Assembly (NCBI GenBank): GCA_028532985.1
Contig: JANCIK010000011.1
Location: 496,001-560,000, forward strand
Source: Stropharia rugosoannulata
Lineage: Eukaryota; Basidiomycota; Agaricomycetes; Agaricales; Strophariaceae
DNA: 64,000 nucleotides
Reading direction: 5' to 3'
The position numbers were made by a program, and so were the translations under genes. The notes under the pieces were generated by a model. The model worked only from the letters and a program-made list of their open reading frames with translations, was not told the DNA's origin and ran no database searches. Below, piece after piece: positions 1 through 12,033 of the stretch; positions within the stretch are counted from its first letter, which is position 1; every line of letters begins with the position of its first letter.

Positions 1-395
1 TGACCTCAGCTCGTGCATTGGTGTGTCTAACGGAGAGCTGGTGTGTAAAGCGAAGTAAGTACCTAGTATTCCTTGCAGATAAGCGTAGTATTTATTCGCT
101 GTGCAATAATTAGTGGAGATTTTCTCGTGCATGGATGCTCTGGGTGTAGTCTAACTGATATTGTGATGGACTGTAACTGTCCCGGGTTTACTTTCATATC
201 ACTTGGTATGTTGGACAGTTATCAGTTGTTTATCTGGTTACTTATAAATTCTGTCAAGATGAATGTGTCTCGAACACCTTTGGTTTACTCACTTGCGGCT
301 GACACTCGTCTAAGTACTAGGTCGCAAGTGCTCTACTTACTATAGTCAATATTATATCTAGAATGCCTTGATGGAATATACACCTCATAGGAAAC
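1..395. other. no gene seen
   Basis: A 90-codon open frame on the + strand has no recognisable domain and no splice-compatible continuation. It lies downstream of the FAR-17a-like gene on the other strand and may hold its 3' flank. Confidence 0.5.
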
Positions 396-1767
396 TTAGT
401 AGAGATGCCGACGCGGTGTCTGCCTTCTATCCGCCCATCGCTGTCGATACAGCATAGCGGCCCGAACAACGGAGAAAACTAACACTTGAAGAAATGCAAT
501 TCCTACTATATACGCGGCGAGTCGTCCGTGCTGGAGCTCAGGGTTGAGGAAGGGGTACGCTGTGTAAGTGTTGAGTATCGTAAAAGCAAGCCAAGAACGG
601 ACAAGAAAGGACACCCACGATACACTCCTAGCACTGCGTGTGAGATGTACGCCACTCCAAGGTAGAGAATGAGGAGGAACAGAGATATTGGGAGAGCAGC
701 CCAGGGCGGTGCCGGCGCATTGGAGAGCAAGATATCTGCTAGAACGAATATTGTGTTCATTGCATGTATCGATATGTTTGACCATACTGAGTAATTTTAG
801 CTCATACATGCGATATTGAGTGACGAAGGAGACTGACCGTTAAAAGTACTCGAGAATGTCGACGCGTCGGATAAGAGTGACCAGAAGACAATCGTGACCA
901 CGAACGCTACGCATTCAAACAAGAGTAAAAATAGTCGTCAGATCATACTTAAATGGAACAGGAACGGGGAAAAGACACTCACGGAAGCTGACAATGGTAG
1001 CGTGCAGCAAAACATGTAAAACTTGAAGGGGGCGCGGCCATCGTTGCAGCGGGTATCCCAGGTCACGCCATGCATTACCGCTGCGATCCTCGCACTCCCC
1101 ATCCTCTCTAATGGAGGGCCCGTTGGATGACACATGCTTGACATCCGACTTCTCCGCTCCCCCCTGCTCCACTGCTGTCCCGACTTCCACATGTCTATCC
1201 GACTCAGCTGCGGACCCGGCCCTCAAATGGCATGCATGCCTCACACGAAGCGCGTAACACATCGTCTGCGTGCCAGACGCAAAAAAGTATGCACAAAGGC
1301 CGATGTATGAGAGGTATGTGAAGAACGAAAAGTAGCTATGCAAAGGAGTGGGCACCAGGGTCAGTAAGAATCGCCAAGACGAACACCGGAAATGTTTGTG
1401 ATCATCGCCGCCAACGTGCCTGCGCTGGGGCTGGGGCTACCCGGACCATCTCCTTATCGTCCAACCTTGCGGAGAAAGCCACTTACCTGTTTGCGTCTCT
1501 CGTTATCACCGCCTTCCAGATCAGATTTACTAGCAGCGTCGTCGCAGTGTATACTCCCACAAGAAGCCTGGCTGCAGCGAACAGAAGCGGCGGGCGGATG
1601 AAGTGGGAAGTGACGTAGGCATGAGCGGGGTCGAAGACTGTCCTGTGGGGTTCGGATGTGTCTTTGTTCGCCTCGCCAGATACCCTGCTTGGGGTAGGAA
1701 TAGTAACCAACTCGTGATCGGGGGAAGGCACGCCAAAGCGAATAAAGATCCTGCTGGACAGCGACAT
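396..1767 (-). CDS. FAR-17a/AIG1-like integral membrane protein
   Basis: Five exons splice cleanly on the minus strand: 1487-1767, 983-1335, 838-906, 619-786 and 396-559. They total 1035 nt and encode 344 aa. The protein has about six hydrophobic segments, with FAR-17a landmarks in order: a first helix near FIRPPLLFAAARLLVGVY, then FFTYLSYIGLCAYFFASG, FPFVVTIVFWSLLSD, WSNISIHAMNTIF, LILYLGVAYISHA and YPYPFLNPEL. The human relatives AIG1 and ADTRP are threonine hydrolases of fatty-acid esters of hydroxy fatty acids, with a catalytic Thr and His; the His in SIHAMNT may be the counterpart, which I infer only from position. The length is usual for the family. Exon phases agree at every junction, including a short 51-bp intron at 787-837, so the gene looks intact. 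The substrate in fungi is unknown. Confidence 0.88.
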
Positions 1768-3455
1768 TAGACGGCGAGACCTGAGAACAGCCTCCTAGAC
1801 TAGAAGCGAGTCGGGGTGATAGTAAGTTTGTGATAAGATGGTGGAAGCTGGTCGTCCGGCCCCTGGTATAGAGGAAACCTATGTAGCACAAACCAAGTCA
1901 GCGAATCGTAGGAAACGGCGGTTTAGATTGGGTTAAGATGGGTGGTAAGATGAAAATGGACACGTCCCGATGAAGACATTGGGGGACTGCTGATGCGATG
2001 CCTTACATCCCAGGGGCCTGACGTGGCAGTTATGCAACATACAAAGACGCATATAATGACCCACAGAATGCAAGGCATGTGCATGAGATATAAGGATAAG
2101 GAACCTACTTTGGGCCTCACGCACCCTACTGACAGTAAGAGTGTCATTGCAAGAACCATATTAACGTGTCGCACCCGCATGCGAAGCATTGAGCCCGTCA
2201 ATGTCATGTGCGTGGGAAACTGTTACTCGCAATGCGCGATCGTGACCTCGAGCCGAGCAACTCTCGTATTCTGGCAGTACGTAGATCCGAGGATGACAAG
2301 AAGAGAAAGTAGATAATCACTCAGTTTCAGTCTTGTGAACCTTCCGGAAGACTTCAAGAAACAATACGTTCCTGCCCTATGTTCTTCTGCCGAGCCAAGT
2401 TCTTCTGCCGAAATTGCACTCAATTTGCACCCGGCGAATTGAGTAAACTGATCAGATTCAGGAAGGAGAAGAAAGAGCGAGGCAAGAAAAAGAGGGGGCA
2501 CAAAACAATCTCCGGACCCTTTTATATATACTAGAACGAAAACAACACCACTACCATCATTCCAAATACATCAATGCATCATGTATCATTTCTTTGAACT
2601 TCAGCTTTAAAACCATTTTCATTTTTGTAACATTGCCATGGCGTTCATCTTTTCTGTTCTCTACAAAAAAACATCGACGGCGTTGTCCCTTCTTCTGATA
2701 ACATATCTATTTATAGGCTCTTCGGAACGAGAATTGTTGGACTCATAAAAACACTTAAACGTTGGAGCATTGCTGTCGTATAGAATGGGGAATCAGTGTG
2801 CATGTGATACTAATGAACTTTGTCCCTGTCTAAGTATGAGGATCATGGGACATGGGATACGCAACTTTGTATGGTGCGTGTCTGGCTTCTGCGCAACTTC
2901 TGTGAGTAAAATGTCTCCTCAAGTGATTATGCGTGTTATATGAGTATTCGAATAGTGGCGGGAGAGCGCATCGTCCTTAAAATAGATTCATTTCACCACG
3001 TCGATCGGCGATGATTGCCCTGAATCCGATTGTGAATCAGCTGTGCATTGAACGGATATCGATGTACATATAGAAGTCACCAAACTGGTTGTTCTGGAAA
3101 GACTTGTGGCTAACCTTGCTAAAATAAAGAGCCCCGAGAGATCGTTCCAGCTGACATAGACTATTGGGGTGACACACTGACACAATGACGTGCTGACCTT
3201 GCGACATTTAGCTCAAGCTGAAGCTCTACTTTCACCCCAGTCACATCTAAACATATGAATCAAATTCAAATATCATGTGTGTATAGAGCAGGAGGCATCT
3301 GGAGGCATGTCACGATTGTCGTACTGCCATATCTCATTAAACCCGATCGGTGTATGGCACTGTATGCATACTTCAAAAGTTACAGCGTGCATACCCCCGA
3401 AAAACAAAGCACCCCGTCTACCAAAATGGGAAGGGAGTTCTCCACCACCTACTGA
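1768..3455. other. intergenic, no supported gene
   Basis: Open frames at 1993-2316 (+), 2223-2501 (-) and 2988-3185 (-) show neither domains nor plausible splice partners. The middle part is AT-rich. I see no gene here. Confidence 0.5.
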
Positions 3456-3463
3456 TATAAAAA
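3456..3463 (+). promoter_or_regulatory. TATA box of the I66-like gene at 3529
   Basis: TATAAAAA lies 66 bases upstream of the ATG. The paralogues at 22.4 and 29.9 kb carry TATAAAGAGGG at nearly the same distance. Confidence 0.6.
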
Positions 3464-3528
3464 GGCTGCTATCCCGCCCACGGTTTCCACAGAAAATTTC
3501 TCCTGAGCAAAGTTATCACCGCTATATA

Positions 3529-4189
3529 ATGTCTACAGAAGCGGCCACCATTAAATCAGGCGTGTACCGCATTGTGTCATGGCAGGGAGCGTTGGGCCCC
3601 GAAGCGCGTGTTTTGACGGGCAGTGCGGAGGGTGTCACCGTGACCGCTCCAGGCGCTGCACCAGAACGCGAGCAGGAGGTACAACCTCCTTCTACATGCT
3701 GTACTATACATCGCTAACTCCACATTCTCACACAGTGGTCCGTGGAGGTAAATCCTGATGGGATCGCCGCAATCCAAATCCCAGCGCGCCTCTTCCCCTC
3801 GCGCTCGCTTTCCTACAAGGAGGCAGAGGCGGGAGAAAGAGTCATTCTTGGTCCCGTATCCGACTTCCCCACCCGTGAATGGCTCATCGAGCCCTCGCCC
3901 CATCTGCCGCTCCCAGTGCCATACTTGTGAGTCGCAAATATTGATTCTTTGAAATTCTGACGCGTGCTCACGTCTGATCCTTATAGCATACGCGTACCAG
4001 ACAAGAAACTTATGATGATCATTTCTCCCAAGTTAATCTTCCCTCCTGAAGTGCGTGTTGAATTGGTCATTTACTAGACCGAGAGCATCTGACGTAGACT
4101 GCTTGAAATTTGTTATACAGATTGATCTTGCGCCCAGCTCTTTCGACTTGCAGCACGCGTGGGCACTTCTACCTGTGAACCGTGACTAA
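3529..4189 (+). CDS. beta-trefoil protease-inhibitor-like protein (I66-like), copy 1
   Basis: Four exons, 3529-3678, 3736-3926, 3987-4050 and 4121-4189, encode 157 aa with intron phases 0, 2 and 0. There is no signal peptide, so a cytosolic protein is expected. The pattern of short beta strands with repeated Trp landmarks (QEW near residue 50, REW near 113, HAW near 149) and the PGIYRI-type start fit fungal trefoil inhibitors of MEROPS family I66 (cospin type). These inhibit serine proteases and often act in defence. Family assignment rests on this pattern, not on a search; a beta-trefoil lectin is the main alternative. The exon lengths and phases match the copies at 21.7 and 29.2 kb exactly except for one codon in exon 1. 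The gene looks intact. Confidence 0.65.
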
Positions 4190-5312
4190 ACAAATCCAGA
4201 TGATCAGTTCATGACTCAGTTCACTCAAGGATTTAGGTAGTTGAATTGACCCAGTATTTCGGGGTATCGTTGCCCTACATGTAAATAAATGTACTACAAA
4301 TCAACAGTAAATGATATCAATCAAGTCCTTCAGATTTATAAAATTTTACACTTTACATAAGAGAATACATCATCATCCATAATCTAAAAGTCTACTGCTG
4401 GTCTATCATCGCTCATTCATGGCGATATTGTCCCATAAATTTGTCGTATTGCTCACTCAGCGCTTCATCACGATCTGTTGGAGTTGGCCAAGCCAGCATC
4501 GGTGATGGAGCTTAATAATTGGAATGGACATTAGTAATCTGATTAATAGTCTATCGATTGAATTACTCTAGAAACAGATATCCCACCAATGAGAGCGACA
4601 ATATGATCCACCAGTACCGACACACAACATAGACAGACACTTGTGCTTGCCAGAAACAGCTTACCTTGGATCGTTTCATTTTAGTCAGAGAACAATAGAC
4701 AGACTTCCAGAGACCAATGAATAGCATTATTTTCCAACCAGGTGGGAGAATTTCAGACTTGTTCAACACGCGTCGAATTTTGAAACCTGTTCCAAGTTGA
4801 AATGTCTCAAAGGAAAGTATGCATAACACTCATAATTAATATACATCAACTATTGTATATTCTGCACGTCGGGTCAGTACGGAAGTATAACTACATGCAA
4901 AGAACCGCAGCTGTTAAACAGTAAAGTATGGTTCTGCCATAGTCAAAATTCACGCCCTAGGAAGTAACAATGCTACGGTGGGGGGAAATCGCATGGAACG
5001 GACTACAGACTGGAAATTTATATCTCGTTTCGAGTTATTTTTCATGACGCTTTGAATAAGTATACCGATACTGCATAGCGAGACGAAGATGATCATCATT
5101 TGAAATACCACATTCATAGAAAGTATAATGGGAAATTTGCCAGAAGGAATGAATTATGAAGGTGCACACCACATTGAATAGTGAAAAAAATTTATATGCA
5201 CATTTACAACGTTTCCTATCTAAATCCGAAGTGCAATGTCCAAACATATCCTACTCAGAACCTGCTCATTCCCGTCAGCTCGGATCATACAGCTTATACT
5301 ATAGAGCCCGAC
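4190..5312. other. AT-rich intergenic stretch
   Basis: This stretch is rich in A and T and contains only short open frames (for example 4563-4829, minus) with no recognisable features. It lies between the tail ends of the two flanking genes. Confidence 0.5.
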
Positions 5313-6926
5313 TTACGGAAGAGTGAAGAGCTTGACTTTCTTGCCCGGGCCTCCAAGTTTGCCGAGGAAGCGGACATCCAGGTTGTATAAGAAAGACAGA
5401 ACTTTGGACTCCAGAATCAAACCCACATCGCCATTCGCCAGACCGACCTTCACAGGGAACGTGAGCTGTTCTCCTGCAGCCAGTGATCCCGTCAGAGCCG
5501 CAATTTTAATGCGGCCGACGACCGGCAGTTTGATATTCAGTTTGGCTCCTATGCTCTTGTCCCCAGTGGGCTGTATCGCACCTTGAACCTGTGGTTTAAA
5601 CTCATGTCAGTGGATGAGAAGTGTCTGTGGAAGCCAAGCTTTCTTACATTGAATACCTGAAGGAAAGTAACGTCGCAAGTGTACGTCTTCGATTTTGAGT
5701 CTGATTCAGAACCTTCGGGAGCGTCGCCGTTTTTGCCCACGGGCCCATCCCTGCCTCTGTTACGGTAGGTTTCTACCTTAAAGTGGCCAGTCTCCGGGTC
5801 ATAATGGTCTTTGATGTATCCCTCCACCACTACACCATAGTTAGCGTATAACTTTGAGACTGTAATAGTTGAAACATACGTGACTGTGCCTGTTGATAGG
5901 CCTGTAGCCCGGACTCTGCCCCAAATGGTTATTATTATTGCTGCTACACACTACCGAAACCTACATACCAAGCGCTACTCCAAGTTCGCTCTTTTTGAGC
6001 TCGTAGTACTGGGGACCGGTTTGAAGAACTATAAATCACTATTAGACAATTGGCCAATAACATAACACTCAAAAGCGTACCTTCTGCCACGTTTTTGAAC
6101 CAGATCACGTCTTCTCCCGAAGCTAGATGCCTGTGAGATGAAATTTCGTTTAGAAAAGAGTTTGCTTACAGTAATACTTATACAAAATCTCCTTGTGATC
6201 ATCTCCGTGGTTCACATACTTGGCCGAATTCTCAGACATCTACATATATCCCGTCAGCTCGTCCTTCTCTGCAGTATTACAAAACGTACCTTTTTCAACA
6301 TATCTTCTCTATTGGATGGGATATATCAAACGACGTCGTGTTAAACAAATATCAAGTATACTTACTCGAGAGTGAGAAAGCTAGTTTTTCCCTTGATGTT
6401 CCCTGCAAATTGCACATTGATGTCCCAAGACATGCTCACTGTCTTCCCATCGGCTTCCACCAGTAGCTCGACGAGTCCGTTGGCAAGCTTGCCGCACTTG
6501 ACCTGGAAATCAAATGGCTGATCTTTCAGGATCCCATTCATGTTTCCTAGAACCTTGAAGCGGTGATATCCAGGGACAGTGATGAATAGAGATCCGTTCT
6601 TAAGGTAGGTAAACTGTTCCTTTGATATCGCGCCTTCGAGCTGTATCGCTCTGATATTAACTTCGGTGTGTTACATTTGTGAGATGGGACAGACCTCGAA
6701 CATGTCAAACGCGCTGTGGAAGACACGCAGGTCCTGATCTGCATTGGCGCTGTCGGGATTTACCGTGGTGACAGAGGTGATTACTGGTGGGCCGTCCATG
6801 TACCGCACTGGCTTGTTGAATGTAGCATCTTTGAGCCAGTCGCCGTAGTCTGCCATACATCCTTGTTAGGACATTCCAAATATCGAAATAGTCCAACTTA
6901 CACTGGTGAAGCTTGTCGTCGCCCAT
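5313..6926 (-). CDS. unknown protein with two homologous beta-rich repeats
   Basis: I do not recognise this protein. About ten exons join in frame on the minus strand. They run from MGDDKLHQ (6902-6926) and YYGDWLKDATF (6695-6849), through a long exon at about 6366-6665, a 19-nt micro-exon coding EEDMLKK, then MSENSAKYVNHGDDHKE, HLASGEDVIWFKNVAE, VLQTGPQYYELKK and ESGLQAYQQAQS, a charged exon with YIKDHYDPETGHFKVE, and a last exon ending LFTLP at 5313. Two segments of about 95 residues align with each other: both contain GAI, a central VPG or LPVVG, F.VK.G.LANG, then D(I/V).(V/F).F.G and a final (L/F)(L/F)TL. There is no signal peptide or membrane segment. The junction near 6666-6695 needs an unusually short intron of about 30 bp, so that part of the model is tentative. 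Confidence 0.65.
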
Positions 6927-8471
6927 AGAAGTAGACACTATATTGAAGAAGCACCAGTTAACATGGAGTCAGTGATATGAGAGAGGCGAAACCCAAACTT
7001 TTTGATAAGGTGATAAATGAAGTAGGGATATGAGTCTGCGAGTACTGATTCCTATGTTCTCTTCGCTTTTCACGCTCGCCTTTTATGCTTGCTGGTTTGC
7101 ATATTTGTTTATGTTAAATGGACCTGATTGCTGATATGTCCTGCCTCATGGGTGATCGACATTATTCTTCTTGATCGGAAAGTCAAGTGGTGTTTGATAT
7201 CCATCTGTGATGAGTAGAAATACGTGCCTCATTCCGACTATTTAATGCAAGTACCACTGGCTAGTCCTTCAGCGTAGCAGGGGAACAAATGAGGAGGAAT
7301 TATATTTGCGATGGGTTTACCTGTGGTTGCATCGAGTCGCATGAGATGCTTGAGGTTATTTGAGAATGTGTTGCATGCTCTTCACCTACATCTCACTGCA
7401 AGTTTTTCCATCTGCGTACGTTTTGCCTTTGTGCAATGCTGTCGCCCTGTACTCATTCTCAGGCACGGATAGTCACATAGGGGTGAGCTCGTAAGACGTC
7501 AGCTCTATACAGAGGTGGTTATCGTGCGAACAGCTCAAACAGGTTTATTTACCACACGTTACCACTTACATTGCCAAATATATATTTAGACACGCTGAAA
7601 ATACGGACAGAATGTAGATGGTCGGCCGTGTTAAGGGTCCGCTGTCAATAGAAACCCCATTGGTAACACGTCATGTACCCACTCCCCTTGCGCAAACATG
7701 TTATTTATTTATATTTAAGCTTGTGGGAGTATTTTCCACTGGTGAATTAGAGCTCCGTGATCAAATATGCAAGCGACCAGTCGATACAACGCTTGAAGGT
7801 AGTCTGCGCAACTACTAGCATGCTGCACCCCAAAGTTAAAGTCGCTTCAAGCATGAAAACACGAAATATAAGCAAGTGGTGAAGTGGATTGGAAGGAATA
7901 AATTGGGATGAATTTATTCTAAACTTGGAGAACTGCTCCTTGCCTTAGCGCAACAGTAAGTTACTCGACTGTAGTAACAGACACCACTTGACTTTCCGAT
8001 CAATCCTATGGCTTCAATTCCGCCGCATATATGCGCGTCCAGAGACTTATGACTTGTGCATGTGAGTCTTCGATCTCCGTGTTTCCTCTTTGAGATCTCT
8101 CCTGCGCTGTTTTATGCAAGCGGCTTTGTGCCGATTGGACATATCTCGCGACCACGATGCTTATTAAGTACTGCGATGAGTTCCGACTACTGCATTCAGG
8201 TCGGAGGCACTTTGGAGTCACTGCTACTGGCAGATTGAGGCACAGCGTCTACGTGCTTTCCGGGGATAACCGACACGAGCGCGAGGCCGACAATAATGAG
8301 CTCTGTAAGTGCCAATGTCCTTGTTGGACCCCGCTGACGAGGTGGATGGGCGAAGCAAACTCCATGCTTCGCGCAATTGTCATTTCCGGTAAATTGTGGG
8401 AAAGTAGACCTTATTTGGCCTTGCTTGCCTTGTGGCTGGATTTGTCGCGGGTCGCCGGGACCGTGTGCCTG
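6927..8471. other. intergenic, between divergent genes
   Basis: This region separates the minus-strand gene ending its 5' side at 6926 from the PPR gene starting at 8472, so it should contain both promoters. No convincing coding exon is visible. The reading frame of the PPR gene is open back to 8157, but that upstream part lacks the PPR gene's GC-rich codon bias. Confidence 0.5.
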
Positions 8472-11400
8472 ATGCACCGCATCCGCCATGTCGCCCGCTC
8501 GTTCGCGACCAGTGCCCGCAGTCGCCCGCTCGCCGCGCCGCACTACCTAGATGTCTTCTACCGCGACTCCAAGGCCCCCATCTGGCGCCTCCTCGACACC
8601 CTCAAGTCCCCTGCCGGCCGGCTTCACCTCAACGCTGCCCTAGCCGAGGCCGGCGTCCCCCTCGACGAGTACACCCGCTGGCGGCCCACCCTCACCCAGC
8701 ACGACATCCAGCAGGCAATCGCCCAGGCCGAGGACGGCACGTGTATGCCGCCCTGGGTCGTCCTCTTCCTCGTCCTTTACAAAGTCCGCACTGCCGACCA
8801 CGCTAGCAATGCCCTCCCCGCCCTCCTTCATATACATCGCCCTTCCGTGCCCGAGACACTACACGCCCCCCTGCTCGTAGTTTCTGCATACCAGCTTGCG
8901 CGGCACAACCTTGTCGTCCCGCTCCAAGCCCTCACCGATACCTTCCTTACCTCGCCCATCCCCACGGCGGCGCAGGAGACCGCTTTCAACCTCTTCCTCG
9001 ACGCTCTATCGCGCGCCCCACTGCGCACTGCAGTTCTCGGCGCTCTCGCTGTTCGTATCCTAACGGCCATGGACGCACGCCAGGTTGCTCTGCGCCCGGT
9101 GACCTACCGCGCGCTGCTCGCGGACCGCTTTGTTACTCTGCAACTTACGAAGCACCTTATGACCCGTATGGCGCGCGAGCCTTACCCTCCCACCGCAGAA
9201 CACCTTGAGGGCTTCCTGCGTGTTTTCGCACGCGACGGCGCGATCCACGAAGCTCGTAAATACTATACCGCGATTCACGCCATCACGACGGACCCGCCGC
9301 CCGCAGACGGCTCGCACGACCCGCGCTATGCAGCGAACACCCTCATGCTCTCTGCGCACGAGGACAAGGCCTCTGCATTCGCCTTTCTCCGCAGGCTTGC
9401 ACAACTCTCCTCCCCCTCCTCCAAAGTTTCCCACCTTACCTCACAGCACACGTCAAAATCTTTCAAGCCTCCAGCGATTCGGTTCGTTGCGCGCCCGTCT
9501 GACAATATCTACGACCAGACGGCCGCGCTGCACGTCGCGGCGCGGGACCTACGCACGCCCGCGTACAAGCTCATCCAGGCATTCGTCCGGCTTCCTGCGC
9601 GGCCTACCGTCGCGACACACACCGTCCTCATCCGTGGCTTGCTCTTCCGCAAGGCATGGGCACGCGCGGCGTTCTTCTGGTCGAGGCTGGAGAGGGAGTG
9701 CCTTGATGGCACGGGCGTTGCACCACCTGTGCGCCATGGCCCTGGGGAGCTATCGTCCCGTGCGAATGTACCCCAGACCAGCACACAAACTCGACCACGA
9801 AAGTCGGCGGCAGGCGGAAGCTCAGAGGACCTCCTTAGCATGCCACCCGCGTGGGCCCGTGCTCCGGGACGGCGCATGGTTATGGACAACGCCGCGCTGA
9901 CTGCAGGGCTACAAGCCCTTGTGCGCGCTGGACGCCCCCTAGATGCACTCTCCACGTTGGACTTCTGGGCGTGGCGGGCCGATTTACCAGACGACGCGAG
10001 TGTGGGGACCCTCCCTCTCTCTTCTCCTTTTCCCACTTCACGTTCCCCCTCACCAAATTCACCCCAGCGCTCACCCTCCGCCCGGTCATCGTCCGCTTCC
10101 CCTTCAATGCCGGCCTTCGCCCGCCCGCCCACCCCGCGTGCCCCACCGCGCATTAAGCTCACCACGATCTCATACAACGAGCTCCTCGTATCATTTAAGC
10201 GGTCCGCGCGCCCGGATGTGGTGTTCCTCATGTGGGACCTCATGCCATTGTACGGAGTCGCGCCCGATGCGAACTCACTCGGTGTATTGCTCCAGGCGGC
10301 ACGAATGACGGTGGGGATGGACGATAATGTGCGGGGGGCAGTGGAGCGTGCCAGGGGGGCGTGGCGGAGGGCATGGAGGAGGTTGAGGATGAGGCAAGCG
10401 TCACCTGACACTGATGCCGGGTCAAGTACGGCGGGCAACGCGGGGGCTACGGGAGGAGGAAATTGGCTAACCCACAAACATCCTGGGGCAGGCTTTGACG
10501 GAGTCCTCTGCCCTACACTGCCCTTGCTCCTGAACGCCCGCGCGTACCTGCGCGCGTGCCTCGTGAAGCCGTACGTGCCAGGTACGCAATGGCGCGGTAG
10601 GCCGCCGGCGGACGCTGCCCGCGCGGTATTTCTGCAGGCTCTGTTTGGGATGTGTGAGGGGTTGGGGGAGGGCCACGGTGTTAATTTGGGTGTTCACCAC
10701 TTTGCTGGTGGGGAAAAGGGGTATGGGGAAAATAAGGAAGGAGTGATCGTCGCCCCCGCCGCTGCGGTGCGCGATGCATGGGACGCCGAAGCGCGCAGCG
10801 TCTTCCGCTCCCCCCGGCCGTACGTGTTCACTCCACCAGATGGTGTTTTGTTACGTCCCCCTGCGTCCCCCTCCGCTCCACTCATCCCTTCACCTCCCTC
10901 AACCAACTCTGGGGAAACCACCGATCTCGGCCCGCACGCCCCTCCGGCATCGCTTACTTCCTCAGGTCCTCCAACCTCCCCGCGGACGTTCTACCCGACC
11001 CTCGCCCCCACCTCCCGGACCTGCCTCGCGTACATTGCCCTCCTCTCTTCCACCGCCCGTGCCCCCGAGATCCCGCTCTTCCTCGCGTGGATGCGCCGCG
11101 CGGGGGTGCAGCCGAGTAATAGTGTCTTGGGCATGGCGCTGGTGCTGTGGGCAGAGGTGGGCGTGCAGGCGCCGGTTGTGGAGATGCTGCAGGCGCGCGC
11201 TGCTAAGGGGGGTGGTAGGGAAACGAGCAAGGAGCGTGGTGGGGAAAAGGGAGCGGAGAAGAGGGGCCGCGGAACGAGGGAGGAAGGAGATGTGGCTATT
11301 GCCGGGGACATGGAAGGCCAAAGCAGTCCGGAGCCATACAATGTCGATATCGAAACAGACCCGAGCGAGTACGCCCGTCTGGTGCGCTTCGTGCGCGATT

Positions 11401-11501
11401 GGGTTGGTCCGCGGCGCGTCCCGGGCCCGCGCACGCTCGCCAAATGGCGCGGGATCGTGCTCGCTATGCGCCGTGCGGGTGGGGGCGGGGGTGGGTTGTA
11501 G
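8472..11501 (+). CDS. pentatricopeptide-repeat-like protein, probably mitochondrial
   Basis: A single open frame of 1009 codons from the chosen ATG; the frame remains open to an ATG at 8157. I chose 8472 because translation then begins MHRIRHVARSFATSARSRPL, a basic Arg/Ser/Ala presequence typical of mitochondrial import, and because the strong GC-rich codon bias starts there. Helical repeat pairs resembling PPR motifs are visible, for example TISYNELLVSFKRSARPD around residue 565 followed by MWDLMPLYGVAPDANS, and YIALLSSTARAPEIPLFLAW around residue 856 followed by MRRAGVQPSNS. Such proteins bind RNA and act in organelle transcript processing or translation. Low-complexity Ser/Pro and Gly stretches near residues 505-560 and 640-670 interrupt the repeats. 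The gene is intronless and much richer in GC than its neighbours. The RNA target cannot be inferred. Confidence 0.75.
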   Translation: MHRIRHVARSFATSARSRPLAAPHYLDVFYRDSKAPIWRLLDTLKSPAGRLHLNAALAEAGVPLDEYTRWRPTLTQHDIQQAIAQAEDGTCMPPWVVLFLVLYKVRTADHASNALPALLHIHRPSVPETLHAPLLVVSAYQLARHNLVVPLQALTDTFLTSPIPTAAQETAFNLFLDALSRAPLRTAVLGALAVRILTAMDARQVALRPVTYRALLADRFVTLQLTKHLMTRMAREPYPPTAEHLEGFLRVFARDGAIHEARKYYTAIHAITTDPPPADGSHDPRYAANTLMLSAHEDKASAFAFLRRLAQLSSPSSKVSHLTSQHTSKSFKPPAIRFVARPSDNIYDQTAALHVAARDLRTPAYKLIQAFVRLPARPTVATHTVLIRGLLFRKAWARAAFFWSRLERECLDGTGVAPPVRHGPGELSSRANVPQTSTQTRPRKSAAGGSSEDLLSMPPAWARAPGRRMVMDNAALTAGLQALVRAGRPLDALSTLDFWAWRADLPDDASVGTLPLSSPFPTSRSPSPNSPQRSPSARSSSASPSMPAFARPPTPRAPPRIKLTTISYNELLVSFKRSARPDVVFLMWDLMPLYGVAPDANSLGVLLQAARMTVGMDDNVRGAVERARGAWRRAWRRLRMRQASPDTDAGSSTAGNAGATGGGNWLTHKHPGAGFDGVLCPTLPLLLNARAYLRACLVKPYVPGTQWRGRPPADAARAVFLQALFGMCEGLGEGHGVNLGVHHFAGGEKGYGENKEGVIVAPAAAVRDAWDAEARSVFRSPRPYVFTPPDGVLLRPPASPSAPLIPSPPSTNSGETTDLGPHAPPASLTSSGPPTSPRTFYPTLAPTSRTCLAYIALLSSTARAPEIPLFLAWMRRAGVQPSNSVLGMALVLWAEVGVQAPVVEMLQARAAKGGGRETSKERGGEKGAEKRGRGTREEGDVAIAGDMEGQSSPEPYNVDIETDPSEYARLVRFVRDWVGPRRVPGPRTLAKWRGIVLAMRRAGGGGGGL

Positions 11502-12033
11502 GAAAGCTAGGGCAGGATTGGTATAGTTTTTGGCTGGGTCGAGCATGCAGAGATGCAGGTGCGGGGCTTGCTGGTGCAGAACTGTGTGGGAGCTAAAATA
11601 CCGGCGGGTCATCAAGGCCCGGATTGGTAATGGGGGAGAGGCGCCGAGATTGGTTGGTGCGCAAGCGTATGTTCTCGAGCATGCGCGTGGTGCAGGTAGA
11701 GCGCAAATTCGTCTTTCTTGATCGAACGCAAAGTTGGCATTCTCGTTGCATATCTTTACTTGCTGTTTATTAGTTAGTTCGGATTCTTTGTTTACATCTT
11801 ATTGTTATTCAGCACTTCGCTTTTATCGCATGTGTATTTCTACATTCAAGCAGCTAATTGATAAAGCAGCTCATCGATCTCATGGAGCGAATCTGACTAT
11901 GCCCACCCATTTGCTCAGCTTATGATCAGGTTTAAGGTGGATATTTATTGATTCAAGAAAGTGTGCGCGAAGACTTCGCTGCCACCTATCTGTTCTTATT
12001 CCACTTATTTGTACTCGACAAACGAACAAACTA
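11502..12033. other. intergenic, convergent 3' ends
   Basis: This stretch separates the stop of the PPR gene from the stop of the glycopeptide-like gene on the other strand. Nothing else is seen. Confidence 0.5.

Noticed and set aside
1993..2501. Open frames of about 100 codons on both strands
   Set aside because: No domain, no hydrophobic pattern, no splice continuation.
8157..8471. Upstream extension of the PPR open frame
   Set aside because: Codon use is unlike the rest, and starting at 8472 gives a clear mitochondrial presequence.
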